A stretch of DNA of 64,000 nucleotides, taken from Candidatus Bathyarchaeota archaeon (lineage in GTDB: Archaea; Thermoproteota; Bathyarchaeia; Bathyarchaeales; SOJC01). Where the stretch lies: contig JAOZHR010000025.1 in assembly GCA_026014805.1 (NCBI GenBank), positions 1 to 64,000 of the forward strand. Direction: 5' to 3'. The notes beneath the pieces are model-generated. The model had not been told where the DNA came from and did not search any database. It saw only the letters and a program-made list of their open reading frames with translations. This document shows, one piece after another, positions 15,542 through 24,384 of the stretch (position 1 is its first letter; every line of letters starts with the position of its first letter). The position numbers were made by a program, and so were the translations under genes.

Positions 15542-17686
15542 TCAACTGTCCTTCATGGTTGGCATGTTTCTATAAATCTCACATGCACCATTTGAATATA
15601 TTCTGTTTAGGCTATCAAAACGAAAAGAAAGTTCACTGGAATTCCATAAACGACTTCCAGACACTATCACTCCGTCAACAACATTCAATGTACTCAAGTA
15701 AACAGTGCCGTTATCTGCCACTATTGTGGTGTTAGATAACCCATAGACGTACCCTCTGTAAACCATTCCATAAATGGTTAACACATTGTTTCGAGATACG
15801 CCATCTGCATATAGTCGCGAATTTTCAACATCAACGTTTTTCGACAGCCAAAGAGCGCCAGACACGCTTTTCCCGTCCATGTATCCAATGTTGCCGTATA
15901 ATCTCAAAGCAGTCATCCTATGTTTGCTCAAAGGTACCGACCAGTTATCACTTCCAGTAACCTCGTAAATAAAGCCAGTTTGAAAAAGAAAGTAAGGCAC
16001 CAACACAGTTAGCAATAAAACAGAAACAACAAGTTCTTTTTCTCGCTTGGATATTATGTTAACGATAACCTCGCCGCCCAATATGCAGAAAGGTGCTAAG
16101 AAAAATAATAGTATATGGTAGAACCTCGTCATATTCATTGTATTAGCTAATCCCGGCACCAGTATGAGTGCAGCTAAAAACGCCATGGCTACAATGCTAA
16201 TTGCGAAGTATTCTTTATCAAAACGAAATCTTGTGCGTTTTGTGACCAAACCAACGAAACCAACAGCAATAAGGGCCTGTGTAAGATACGCGAATGCTCT
16301 GCTAATTGTATTCCAAATAGATGGTGATTCTATCAGCCCCAAACCCGTCAATACAGTTTGTCCTCGTGATGTTGGATTAAAAAAGTCGCCTAATTGACGG
16401 TAAACATAATCGCTGAATGACAAGAAACTATCGAAAACAGTTGAACTTGATGTGTAAATATACCATGTAAACATTACTACAAAAAAGAAAACAACCATAC
16501 TTACAGTCATATTTCTACTTTGACGTTTTAAGACAACTAAGGAAATTAAACTAAAAGAAATAAAGAACAGGAAAATTTCTGCGAGCCCATAATGTGACGT
16601 TACCAAAGCAAAGCTTAAAATCATAAAACACATCATCCTGTTAACGGGTTTCATTTTCTTGTTCAACATGACAAGTAGCAATAAAACGAAAAACAATTCC
16701 GCAACTATCTGCCTATTCAACCCCAACATTTCAGTATAGAATGTCAACTGCGTCATGAATAGAAAAGTCGAAATGAAAGCGAGTTTTTTACCTATATACG
16801 CTCGCCAGACTTGATACAAACCTAAGGGGACGAAAGAAAAAATTAGAGGAAATAGTATCTTGAACACCCACGCGGGATCTATATTTAAAAAAGTTGAGTA
16901 AATTGTTGGAAGAATAGTAACACTTAACATTGCATTAGTTCTGCCATACCCTATATCCCAAATGACGGGAGTAGATGAATTCCAATACGCACGGATTTCT
17001 GTAGTTTTTAAGACAAAGTATTCAACGGGGACATCTGAGCCGAAAGAAACTAGGTAGTTGGATATGAGCGAAGAATGAAAGAGCAGAGAGATGGCAATCA
17101 TGAGCACAGCGAAGGGATAAAGTTTTGGAGGCAATCGTTTCTTAGAAATAACCCCGATAAATAACAGAGAGATTGCTATTATCATAACGAGTAAAATCAA
17201 GTTATTTTCATAAGTGTTTACCAATATTGCTCCCATAATGCTGAAAATAGGAGGAATTATAAGGAGTAGCACTAAGGGAGATAACCCAAGTGTTTCAGCT
17301 CCAAAAAGGTTAACATCATCACTTCTTAAATAAATTAAAACTCCACCTATGAGAATAAGGCTGTTCAAAATTATCGTTAAAGGCATCAGCGAAAGCGGCT
17401 GCGAAATGCCAAGTAGAAAACAAAATTCGTTTATTAAAAGTCCAGCAATCATCAGAAAAGCAACACTAAGCCCCACCGAAAAAAGGATGGTTTCCAATCC
17501 GCCAAGCTCATCCAATTTTAGTAGCTTAATAATAACGAATCCTGGAACAAAGGTGAGATAAAGAAATCCAATAACTTGCCTAGCAACTGGAACATCGAAG
17601 AACACTGTTGCATATACTGTAGACTGCAAGAATAGTATAACCAGTAGAAAATCTTTTGATTTCCACTTAGCTAACATAGAACTCAT
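15542..17686 (-). CDS. DUF2206-type multi-pass membrane protein
   Basis: A 714-residue protein with about 14-16 membrane helices and a C-terminal outer part of about 130 residues. The start FLYLTFVPGFVIIKLLKLDELGGLETILFSVGLSVAFLMIAGLLIN is shared by the DUF1616 and DUF2206 proteins of archaea. The middle LTFYTEMLGLNRQIVAELFFVLLLLVMLNKK and ALVTSHYGLAEIFLF resembles GT-C type glycosyltransferases. The C-terminal part WLSKNVDVENSRLYADGVSRNNVLT is typical for DUF2206. A lipid-linked sugar transfer role across the membrane is possible but unproven. Confidence 0.75.
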   Translation of the reverse strand: MSSMLAKWKSKDFLLVILFLQSTVYATVFFDVPVARQVIGFLYLTFVPGFVIIKLLKLDELGGLETILFSVGLSVAFLMIAGLLINEFCFLLGISQPLSLMPLTIILNSLILIGGVLIYLRSDDVNLFGAETLGLSPLVLLLIIPPIFSIMGAILVNTYENNLILLVMIIAISLLFIGVISKKRLPPKLYPFAVLMIAISLLFHSSLISNYLVSFGSDVPVEYFVLKTTEIRAYWNSSTPVIWDIGYGRTNAMLSVTILPTIYSTFLNIDPAWVFKILFPLIFSFVPLGLYQVWRAYIGKKLAFISTFLFMTQLTFYTEMLGLNRQIVAELFFVLLLLVMLNKKMKPVNRMMCFMILSFALVTSHYGLAEIFLFFISFSLISLVVLKRQSRNMTVSMVVFFFVVMFTWYIYTSSSTVFDSFLSFSDYVYRQLGDFFNPTSRGQTVLTGLGLIESPSIWNTISRAFAYLTQALIAVGFVGLVTKRTRFRFDKEYFAISIVAMAFLAALILVPGLANTMNMTRFYHILLFFLAPFCILGGEVIVNIISKREKELVVSVLLLTVLVPYFLFQTGFIYEVTGSDNWSVPLSKHRMTALRLYGNIGYMDGKSVSGALWLSKNVDVENSRLYADGVSRNNVLTIYGMVYRGYVYGLSNTTIVADNGTVYLSTLNVVDGVIVSGSRLWNSSELSFRFDSLNRIYSNGACEIYRNMPTMKDS

Positions 17687-17778
17687 CTAGCCAACTCTCC
17701 AATCCAACCATGAGAGGATTAAAAAGTATATCGTGAGACATAAGATTTATTACATCGATTCCCGCATGTATTGGTGAA

Positions 17779-19026
17779 GTGCACATGAACAACAAAGGCT
17801 ATCGCAAACCTTTAACCTATAAATCGCAAATAAGTAAATTAGGTATGAAAGAATTGCGAAACGCAAAGTTTTATGCAATACTTCTGGTTTCAGTAATGCT
17901 TACCGGAGCTTTCTCTCTCTCTCCAGCTCTTTCGGCGCTGATAAATAGTGTAGTAATGAGGAGTTCCGGTGCAATAGCAACTATTTCATCATTGCATACT
18001 GAAGGAAGATACATCAAAGACATCTTCAATAACACAGTCATACTTAGAGGAATCAATCACGCTGGCTTCACCGATAGTCCGGGAGGATGGTGGACTACTT
18101 TGGATGGATGGTACCCAGATGAAATAAGAGAGCATGTGGCATCTATGAAAGAATGGGGCGTCAATACTGTGAGGTTTCACACAAACATTGAATGGTGGAT
18201 CGAGGATGAAGTCACGTTTAGAGGTGTCTATTACCCATCCTACAGGCAGAACATTAAAGACACCATTGAAATCTTCAGCGAAGCAGGGATATACGTGATA
18301 TTTGAAGGATATAGCGTTCTCGAATATAATCCACAAACCCATATGCCTTTCCCGCCATACCTCTCTCCAGAAGAAGAGACGATTATTCCCTCTCAGCAAG
18401 CTTTCGTGGACTGGTGGGTTAGTGTAGCAACCGAACTAAAAGACTACCCGAACGTCATTTTTGAGCTTTGGAACGAGCCTGTTGGGGATGCAACCGCCAA
18501 AGAAGCTTGGTTTGATGTGGTGGAAAGATGTATCACGGCTATTCGTGAAGTCACCGACAAAATAATAATAGTTCAGTGGGGTTACGGCTCATGGGTAAAT
18601 ATAAGTGTTCCTGAATCTACCCGAGGTGACATCTCATGGGTAAACGACCCACGAGTTCAAGGCACTAACATTCTCTACAGCACACACATTTACGAAGACT
18701 CAGTACATCGCAGTGAGCCAGAATGGCAGCTTTGTCATACCTACGACGACCTCAAAGCGGGATTTCAATATATACAGATGGAAGAAATGGTCACACAATG
18801 GAATAAGCCGCTTCTAATTGGAGAAATTGGATGCGTCATTGATGAAGGCGAGACTGGATTAGCACGTTTTAACAACAGCCTTACAATATTCAATGAATGG
18901 GAACTAAGCTACCTCGCTTGGTGGTGGCGTCCAGACGGAAAATACAGGCTTCTCGATTCTCGAACAACTAGAAGCCCAAACGCAGCAGGTGACATTCTCA
19001 TCGCATCAATAGCACGCGTGCCATAA
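17779..19026 (+). CDS. Secreted glycoside hydrolase family 5 protein (cellulase-like)
   Basis: A 415-residue protein with a membrane anchor or signal at about 31-53 (FYAILLVSVMLTGAFSLSPALS). The catalytic barrel shows VILRGINHAGF, NTVRFH (Arg132), the acid/base Glu233 in FELWNEPVGD, STHIYED and the nucleophile Glu349 in LLIGEIGC: the GH5 set. It should cut beta-linked glucan or mannan outside the cell. It is the only plus-strand gene inside a 22-kb minus-strand glycan cluster, so it probably has its own promoter. It may trim the polymer made by the cluster or degrade external plant-type glycan. Confidence 0.88.
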   Translation: MHMNNKGYRKPLTYKSQISKLGMKELRNAKFYAILLVSVMLTGAFSLSPALSALINSVVMRSSGAIATISSLHTEGRYIKDIFNNTVILRGINHAGFTDSPGGWWTTLDGWYPDEIREHVASMKEWGVNTVRFHTNIEWWIEDEVTFRGVYYPSYRQNIKDTIEIFSEAGIYVIFEGYSVLEYNPQTHMPFPPYLSPEEETIIPSQQAFVDWWVSVATELKDYPNVIFELWNEPVGDATAKEAWFDVVERCITAIREVTDKIIIVQWGYGSWVNISVPESTRGDISWVNDPRVQGTNILYSTHIYEDSVHRSEPEWQLCHTYDDLKAGFQYIQMEEMVTQWNKPLLIGEIGCVIDEGETGLARFNNSLTIFNEWELSYLAWWWRPDGKYRLLDSRTTRSPNAAGDILIASIARVP

Positions 19027-19159
19027 ATGCTCTATTATCCGCCAGCTACATATGTCCATAACCGTCAATGTGCGCTTTGGCAAAGCTAAAATAGCACGCG
19101 ATCATTGAAGACATAGTGAAATGGTCCAAATTAAAGGCGTTTTCACTGATTAAATCGAC

Positions 19160-20356
19160 CTAAAGTTTATCGCCAAATCTCGGTTTGTTGTTTATTCCCA
19201 AAAGCAAATTGTGATAAACTCTAGTCTGATGCCTTACAATTTTTTTCCAATCGTAATTATTAACAACAAGTTCCCTTGCAGCTTTCCCAAGTCTAATCGC
19301 CAATGCTCTATCCTTCAACAACTTGATCACTTCGATAGCAAATTTATCCACGTTGTCTCTGATCAAAGCGTGAACTCCACTCTTGACATCTAAACCTTCA
19401 ACGCCAACGCTCGTGGATACGACAGGAAGACCGCATGAGAAATATTCAAGTATCTTTAACCTTGTACCCGATCCATGAGATAGCGGAGCAATAGCAACAT
19501 CAGAAGTGGCAAGAAGCTCAGCAACATTTTCAACAACTCCTGTGAAGATTAAATTATGACATTCCACCTCTGCAGGAGTTCTCCCTACTATAAGAAACTT
19601 TGTGCCGCTGATCTCTTTCTGAACTCGCGGGGCAATCTCTGAAGCTATTACTTGCAAAGCTTCGCGGTTAGGTAGATACTCCATATTTCCAACAAAAATC
19701 ACCGTACGAGAATGTCTCAAATCAAAACGATCTTTAACACGGCTCTTCTCTATCGAAGGATTGAAAGCTTCAGTATCTACACCATTAGGTATGATATGAA
19801 TTTTGCGCTTTTCGATTCCGTAAAAAACCAGAAGTTCCCTTTCTTTTTCTGAAACAGTCAATATGGCACTTGAGTATTTGTAAGCTATTTTCTCCAGAAA
19901 AGTCCCTAGGATTCTCCGTATTGTGCCTGTATGTTTTATTCTTAGAGTTTGAAAGACATCATGACAATCAACTACAATTGTCTTTTTTAATATTTTCGAT
20001 ATAATAGGAATTAATAGTCCGCCACCCTCTTGTTCTTCTATCTGAACTATATCAAATTTGAGAACCATTCGACTAACTTTTAAAATGAAACCTACATCAT
20101 AAAAAAAAAGGGATGTTGACCTTGATACCCCTAATATTTTGCTGAGAATTTTCAAAATAATTTGTGGACAAGCCCCGTTTATATAATGCACAGTCATTCC
20201 ATCAATGTGCTTACAAGCTGGATTATTTCCAGGAATCAATATATCAACTTCATGACCTAGGGATGCCAGACTCTTTGCTAAATGATAAATACGTACAGTC
20301 GGGCCAGTATCCCCCAAGAGCAAATCTCCAAAAAAACTGAGAATACAGATTTTCAT
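19160..20356 (-). CDS. Family 4 glycosyltransferase (copy 2)
   Basis: About 398 residues from the ATG at 20356 (MKICILSFFGDLLLGDTGPTVRIYHLAKSL). That ATG overlaps the stop of the upstream GT2 gene as ATGA, which decides the start over a longer frame. GT-B features are VIFVGNMEYLPNREAL, KFLIVGRTPAEV, FTGVVENVAELLATSDVAIAPLSHGSGTRLKILEYFSCGLPVVST. The last segment is the donor-binding site with its conserved Glu. It probably adds a sugar to the lipid-linked repeat unit. Confidence 0.88.
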   Translation of the reverse strand: MKICILSFFGDLLLGDTGPTVRIYHLAKSLASLGHEVDILIPGNNPACKHIDGMTVHYINGACPQIILKILSKILGVSRSTSLFFYDVGFILKVSRMVLKFDIVQIEEQEGGGLLIPIISKILKKTIVVDCHDVFQTLRIKHTGTIRRILGTFLEKIAYKYSSAILTVSEKERELLVFYGIEKRKIHIIPNGVDTEAFNPSIEKSRVKDRFDLRHSRTVIFVGNMEYLPNREALQVIASEIAPRVQKEISGTKFLIVGRTPAEVECHNLIFTGVVENVAELLATSDVAIAPLSHGSGTRLKILEYFSCGLPVVSTSVGVEGLDVKSGVHALIRDNVDKFAIEVIKLLKDRALAIRLGKAARELVVNNYDWKKIVRHQTRVYHNLLLGINNKPRFGDKL

Positions 20357-21303
20357 TTGCTTTGCTCTCTCAACGGATAATTTACATGCGCGAAATCCAA
20401 ACGCGCTTTTGCAAAACCTAAACACCAAGCAACCATTTTAAAAGCGAAGTGGAATGGTAGCAAGAAGACACCTTTGTAGCTTATTAGTCTATGCGTATCA
20501 AGAACATACATGGTTCCCGCGATAAAACCTGCAATAGGGTTCATCCTATAAAGAGAAAATATTTTTCGGTTTTTGCAATAAAGATCATGATCTCCGTAGC
20601 CATACCAAAAATACTTATCCCATAAACCCTTCCAAGTCCTAACCCTTTCTTCGTAAAAGACCGCGGGGCTTTGGTCAAGAAACCAGCCTGAAGCTCTAAC
20701 TCTATATGCTGCGTCTTGATCTTCTCCAGTACCCTTTAAACCACTATCAAATCCTCCTACTTGTCTGATGGCTTTGACACGGTAAATTGCTCCACCAGTT
20801 CCAGGGAGTTTCAGGTTTACCATTCCGGGTTTGGTATCATAAACCATGAAAGGGACATTTTCCAAAGTTGCAACTATGTTTTCTTTTGGCACCATTCCAT
20901 ATTTCGCCTTAGCGATCCCTACTTTTGGGTTTTGTTCCATAAACCTTACTTGCTTCCTCACATGGTCGATAGGCAATATCATGTCACCATCAACCCAAAC
21001 AATGTATTTACCTCTTGCTTGCTCAACTATCAAGTTTCTTGCGAACCCCAAGCCCCTCCATTCACTATGAAATACCTTAACTTGAATGTCCATTTTTGAG
21101 GCTAGATTTACTACCATTAGTAGTGTCCTATCCTCGCTACCGTCGTCTACTATGATTACCTCCATGAGTTCATGCGGAAAATCTTGGATGCAAACGCTGT
21201 CAATAGCCTCTTTTACAGAAGTTTCACAATTTTTAACACAAATCCCTATACTAACTATCGGTTTCATTAGACGATTGCACTGTTTCTCAAAAATAAGCTT
21301 CAT
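20353..21303 (-). CDS. Family 2 glycosyltransferase
   Basis: About 316 residues. The ATG at 21303 is chosen because ctggaggct, a good Shine-Dalgarno site, lies about 10 bases upstream; the frame is open to 21384 and a later ATG at 21267 lies next to the domain start. GT-A motifs are IVSIGICVKNCETSVKEAIDS, VIIVDDGSEDRT, the DxD in IVWVDGDMIL, and GTGEDQDAAYRVRASGW. One hydrophobic segment sits near the C terminus (YKGVFLLPFHFAFKMVAWCLGF). The stop overlaps the next gene by four bases, so the two are coupled. Confidence 0.85.
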   Translation of the reverse strand: MKLIFEKQCNRLMKPIVSIGICVKNCETSVKEAIDSVCIQDFPHELMEVIIVDDGSEDRTLLMVVNLASKMDIQVKVFHSEWRGLGFARNLIVEQARGKYIVWVDGDMILPIDHVRKQVRFMEQNPKVGIAKAKYGMVPKENIVATLENVPFMVYDTKPGMVNLKLPGTGGAIYRVKAIRQVGGFDSGLKGTGEDQDAAYRVRASGWFLDQSPAVFYEERVRTWKGLWDKYFWYGYGDHDLYCKNRKIFSLYRMNPIAGFIAGTMYVLDTHRLISYKGVFLLPFHFAFKMVAWCLGFAKARLDFAHVNYPLREQSK

Positions 21304-21356
21304 CGCATTTTTAGCCTCCAGAGCTGTTAAGAAGAAAGACTCCCAAAAAAGCCATA

Positions 21357-22349
21357 TTATGATCTTTCCACGTAAAACTCCCAATATTGAGCAAAATCCA
21401 CTGCCCGCATGAACCTTGCTCCCAATTTTTTCGCGTATCCAATTATCTCATCTAACATTCTAACACCAGAATAGCCAACATTTCGGTACAAATGCCATGG
21501 GACACCTTTTACCTTGGGAAGAGAAATCACATCTCTTGGATGCACATAGAACACAACTGGATTACTGAGGATATAATTCATTTTCACCCCCAACTTAACC
21601 CATAAGGACCCCAAGTTTCTCATCCACGCCGCGCTGAGTGGAAGAGGTATCAACGGGTTTACTGACACGGGTATTTCTAAAAGTTTGCGCGAACCTTCCT
21701 TTGCAATGAATAAAGATGAAGGATAGTACGGCTTTATGGGAGCAAACAAGTAACCGTAATAACCAGGCACGAAAGTTGGTACAGCCGAAGAGTCATAAAC
21801 ATAATCATATTCATCAAGAACCTCTAACGTGGTTTCATTGGCTCTCAAACAAGGGGCTCTAAAACCCACAGGTCGATGCCCAATGGTTTTATGAATGATT
21901 TGTGTAGCTTCTTTTATATTCTGCTCTTGTTCCTGTCTCGTCTTCAAAAATTCGTTCTTTCCATGAGTAAGACCGTGACAGGCTATTTCATGACCAGCTT
22001 GATGAATTTTTCTGACAACTTGACCGTGTCTTCTAGTCATTTCACCGGAAACGAAAAATGTAGCACTTATTCCATGTTTGTCGAACACTTGTAAAAGTCT
22101 ACTAATACCTTCTTCAACACTCACTTGAGCATCCGCTATTGATGGATCATGACTAACTGAATAGAAGTTTAGAAGGCTTGACCAACCATCAACATCAACC
22201 GTCATAATAAACAAGGGACCTCTCAATTCATCTCGTTTTATTCGTCTGTCATGCCATAGACACCGCATTCCTTTTCTACTCCTCATTGTCAGTTCAAAAC
22301 AAAGAAGCACACTAAGAGCGTGCGCGAGTTGCGGCAAACTTTTTTCCAT
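21357..22349 (-). CDS. NodB-type polysaccharide deacetylase
   Basis: A 330-residue deacetylase. The catalytic Asp and metal Asp are in FIMTVDVDGW, the metal His pair in HEIACHGLTHGKN, the conserved Arg in GHRPVGFRAPCLRAN, and the late His in PVVFYVHPRDV. It removes N-acetyl groups from a polysaccharide or sugar-lipid. There is no signal peptide, so it should act inside or on a lipid-linked precursor. The size and the VFYVHPRD ending recall the deacetylase subfamily found in bacterial PEP-CTERM/exosortase loci. The NodB domain starts at about residue 45; the first 40 residues may be over-called. Confidence 0.85.
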   Translation of the reverse strand: MEKSLPQLAHALSVLLCFELTMRSRKGMRCLWHDRRIKRDELRGPLFIMTVDVDGWSSLLNFYSVSHDPSIADAQVSVEEGISRLLQVFDKHGISATFFVSGEMTRRHGQVVRKIHQAGHEIACHGLTHGKNEFLKTRQEQEQNIKEATQIIHKTIGHRPVGFRAPCLRANETTLEVLDEYDYVYDSSAVPTFVPGYYGYLFAPIKPYYPSSLFIAKEGSRKLLEIPVSVNPLIPLPLSAAWMRNLGSLWVKLGVKMNYILSNPVVFYVHPRDVISLPKVKGVPWHLYRNVGYSGVRMLDEIIGYAKKLGARFMRAVDFAQYWEFYVERS

Positions 22350-22361
22350 TTCCCTTGCGTT

Positions 22362-22369
22362 GCGCGCGC
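22362..22369. repeat. Alternating GC tract upstream of the deacetylase gene
   Basis: Eight-base gcgcgcgc in the sequence gttgcgcgcgcaa, 13 bases upstream of the deacetylase start at 22349. It shares its flank with the tracts at 11199 and 11726. Confidence 0.5.
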
Positions 22370-22395
22370 AATAAACGGAAGATCAACCATAACAT

Positions 22396-23646
22396 TTATG
22401 TTTGGAGCGAACTCTTCGCAGGGACTATTTCTCCTTCCATAGTACGACGACCTGCTATAACGTCAACGCAATCTCTCAGCATACCCACGATGGCTCCAAA
22501 AGTTGGTGCTGGATCGTTCAACGCTATTATATCATCAGGTATAGTGAAGGTCTTTATGAAGTTTTCAATTGAACCAAACTTGTCCTTAGCAGAGAGTATT
22601 GAAGAGACTAGCCAGAGTATGTCACCCGGTATCAGCCATCTTTGCTTTACTTTGTCCCTGTAACTAGGCAGTTTTACCTGCTCTCCTTTCACTGCAATTT
22701 GATAAAGTAGATATGGGAAATCTACTCCAGCGGCTATTGCAAGGGCCAAGGAACCCCAGAACCTACCGTTGACCTCCATTAGTTTCGGCTCGCAATTCAA
22801 TTTGTCGACTTTGAACTCAACCATAGCCACACCGTTCCATCTCATTGCTTTCAGCAACTTGACCCCCAAATTCCCGAGTTTCTCATCTGTTATACTTTCC
22901 CTCAGAGTGCTGGCTCCACCTGATATTGGATATTCCCTAATCCTTCTGTGCATAAACATCGCCCTTGGCTCTGAGTTGTGCATCAAAACCTCAACACCGT
23001 AGCCTTCTCCTGCAACATACTCTTGCACCATAGGCAAGTAGCTACTGGCTCCTAATTTTTCAAGCATTGTTGCGATCTCGGAATACTTGGCCACCAAATC
23101 GAATTCATCATAAGCATAATTTCGATGTGTAACCTTTAACGTAATCGCCTGATCGCTTGCCCACACCACTCTCATTCTAGGCTTGATGACTGCAGGGTAG
23201 TTAATCTCTTCAGCTACTTTTCTGATGCATTTTTTATCTTCAATAATGAACGTCTTAGGATGCGGTATGTTATGCTCAGTCGCTATTTGCATCGTCAGCG
23301 CTTTATCAAATGCTTTTAATATTGTTTCATACTTTGGGGTTGCAACTCTCACGTATTTTTCAAAGTCTTCTTTATGCTCAGAGACAGGCATAACTGTAAA
23401 GTCGGTTACAGGAATTAGTAAGTCGAATCTTTTCCTCTTCACTAACTCCAACATTGACCTAACAAACTTCGTTTTGCTCTTTTCAGGCGGTGAATACAGT
23501 ACCCTATGTTTGCAGTATCTCGAAAGAAAGCCTATGTTGAAGCATGTGCTATCGGCCGCCGTTACCTCTATTCCTTTCTTCCCCAGTGACCTTATGATAG
23601 CTAATGCCTCTCTTTTAGAAGCGTCAGTAACTAAGACTTTGGACAA
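22396..23646 (-). CDS. ATP-grasp ligase
   Basis: A 416-residue ATP-grasp protein. The N-terminal part is a Rossmann-like pre-ATP-grasp domain (SKVLVTDASKREALAIIRSLGKKGIEVTAAD). The ATP-grasp fold shows NYPAVIKPRMRV, PMVQEYVAGEGYGVEVLM and the Mg-binding PKLMEVNGRFWGSLALAIAAGVDFPYLLY. Such carboxylate-amine ligases join an acyl-phosphate to an amine or thiol, here perhaps an amino acid to a sugar amine (inference). It follows the PHP gene with a 15-base gap. Confidence 0.85.
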   Translation of the reverse strand: MSKVLVTDASKREALAIIRSLGKKGIEVTAADSTCFNIGFLSRYCKHRVLYSPPEKSKTKFVRSMLELVKRKRFDLLIPVTDFTVMPVSEHKEDFEKYVRVATPKYETILKAFDKALTMQIATEHNIPHPKTFIIEDKKCIRKVAEEINYPAVIKPRMRVVWASDQAITLKVTHRNYAYDEFDLVAKYSEIATMLEKLGASSYLPMVQEYVAGEGYGVEVLMHNSEPRAMFMHRRIREYPISGGASTLRESITDEKLGNLGVKLLKAMRWNGVAMVEFKVDKLNCEPKLMEVNGRFWGSLALAIAAGVDFPYLLYQIAVKGEQVKLPSYRDKVKQRWLIPGDILWLVSSILSAKDKFGSIENFIKTFTIPDDIIALNDPAPTFGAIVGMLRDCVDVIAGRRTMEGEIVPAKSSLQT

Positions 23647-23661
23647 GCCAGAGCCCCATGG

Positions 23662-24309
23662 TCAACCAATAACTCGTTTGATGATCTCTACACCGAAGCT
23701 GAACCCATGTACAATAGCTGGGGATTCTCTACCAATTAACTTTCTTTCGCCACTGACAACCAACTTTCTCAAGTCCTCTAGGCTCGTGACTGAACTAAAA
23801 AAGATCGTTCTGATGGATCCTATTTCAAATGAGAAGTGTGCATCACTGCCCCCAACTACAGGCTTATTGAGTGAAAGTGCCAACTTTTTCGCTTCTAGGT
23901 TCTTTGCACCTGAACTCCTTCCGTTCAATGCCTCAACTATATCGATCTCAAGCATCATCTGCTTTGACATGTTTTTATGGCCTCTAGAGGGATGGGACAA
24001 AACTACTAACCCGTCCTGATCCCTGACTTCGTCAATTACCTCATAGAAGTCTCTTGTTGCTATATCTTCCTCTACGAATAAACCGATAAGATCACCAATG
24101 TTTGTTCTTACTTCAATCCCTGAAACGATGAGAAGATCACTCGAAATGCGGGCTTCTCTTATTGTTTCCATTGCGCCCTTGACTGTCTCGTGATCGGTCA
24201 CTGCTATTGCGGATAATCCCTTTCTTTTTGCCATTTTTATGATTGATCGCGGGCTAAGAAATGAATCTTGTGAATACTTTGAATGGATATGAAAATCGGC
24301 TTCAATCAT
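23662..24309 (-). CDS. PHP-domain phosphoesterase (copy 1)
   Basis: A 215-residue PHP protein with the metal-binding motifs in order: ADFHIHSKYSQDS, AVTDHETVKG, VSGIEVRT, LVVLSHPSRGH and VGGSDAHFSFEIG. It probably hydrolyses a phosphomonoester. It pairs with the ATP-grasp gene downstream. A paralogue of about equal length lies after ftsZ at 40565-41218. Confidence 0.85.
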   Translation of the reverse strand: MIEADFHIHSKYSQDSFLSPRSIIKMAKRKGLSAIAVTDHETVKGAMETIREARISSDLLIVSGIEVRTNIGDLIGLFVEEDIATRDFYEVIDEVRDQDGLVVLSHPSRGHKNMSKQMMLEIDIVEALNGRSSGAKNLEAKKLALSLNKPVVGGSDAHFSFEIGSIRTIFFSSVTSLEDLRKLVVSGERKLIGRESPAIVHGFSFGVEIIKRVIG

Positions 24310-24384
24310 GGGTAGATCAAACCGTCATTTACGGAGGTCTTACTCCTCTATATGCATGTGCGAATGAAACGAGTTTCTAGCAGT

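Noticed and set aside
11199-22369. GC-alternating tracts as a CRISPR-like or transposon repeat
   Set aside because: They are too short, lack regular spacing and spacers, and show no target-site duplications.
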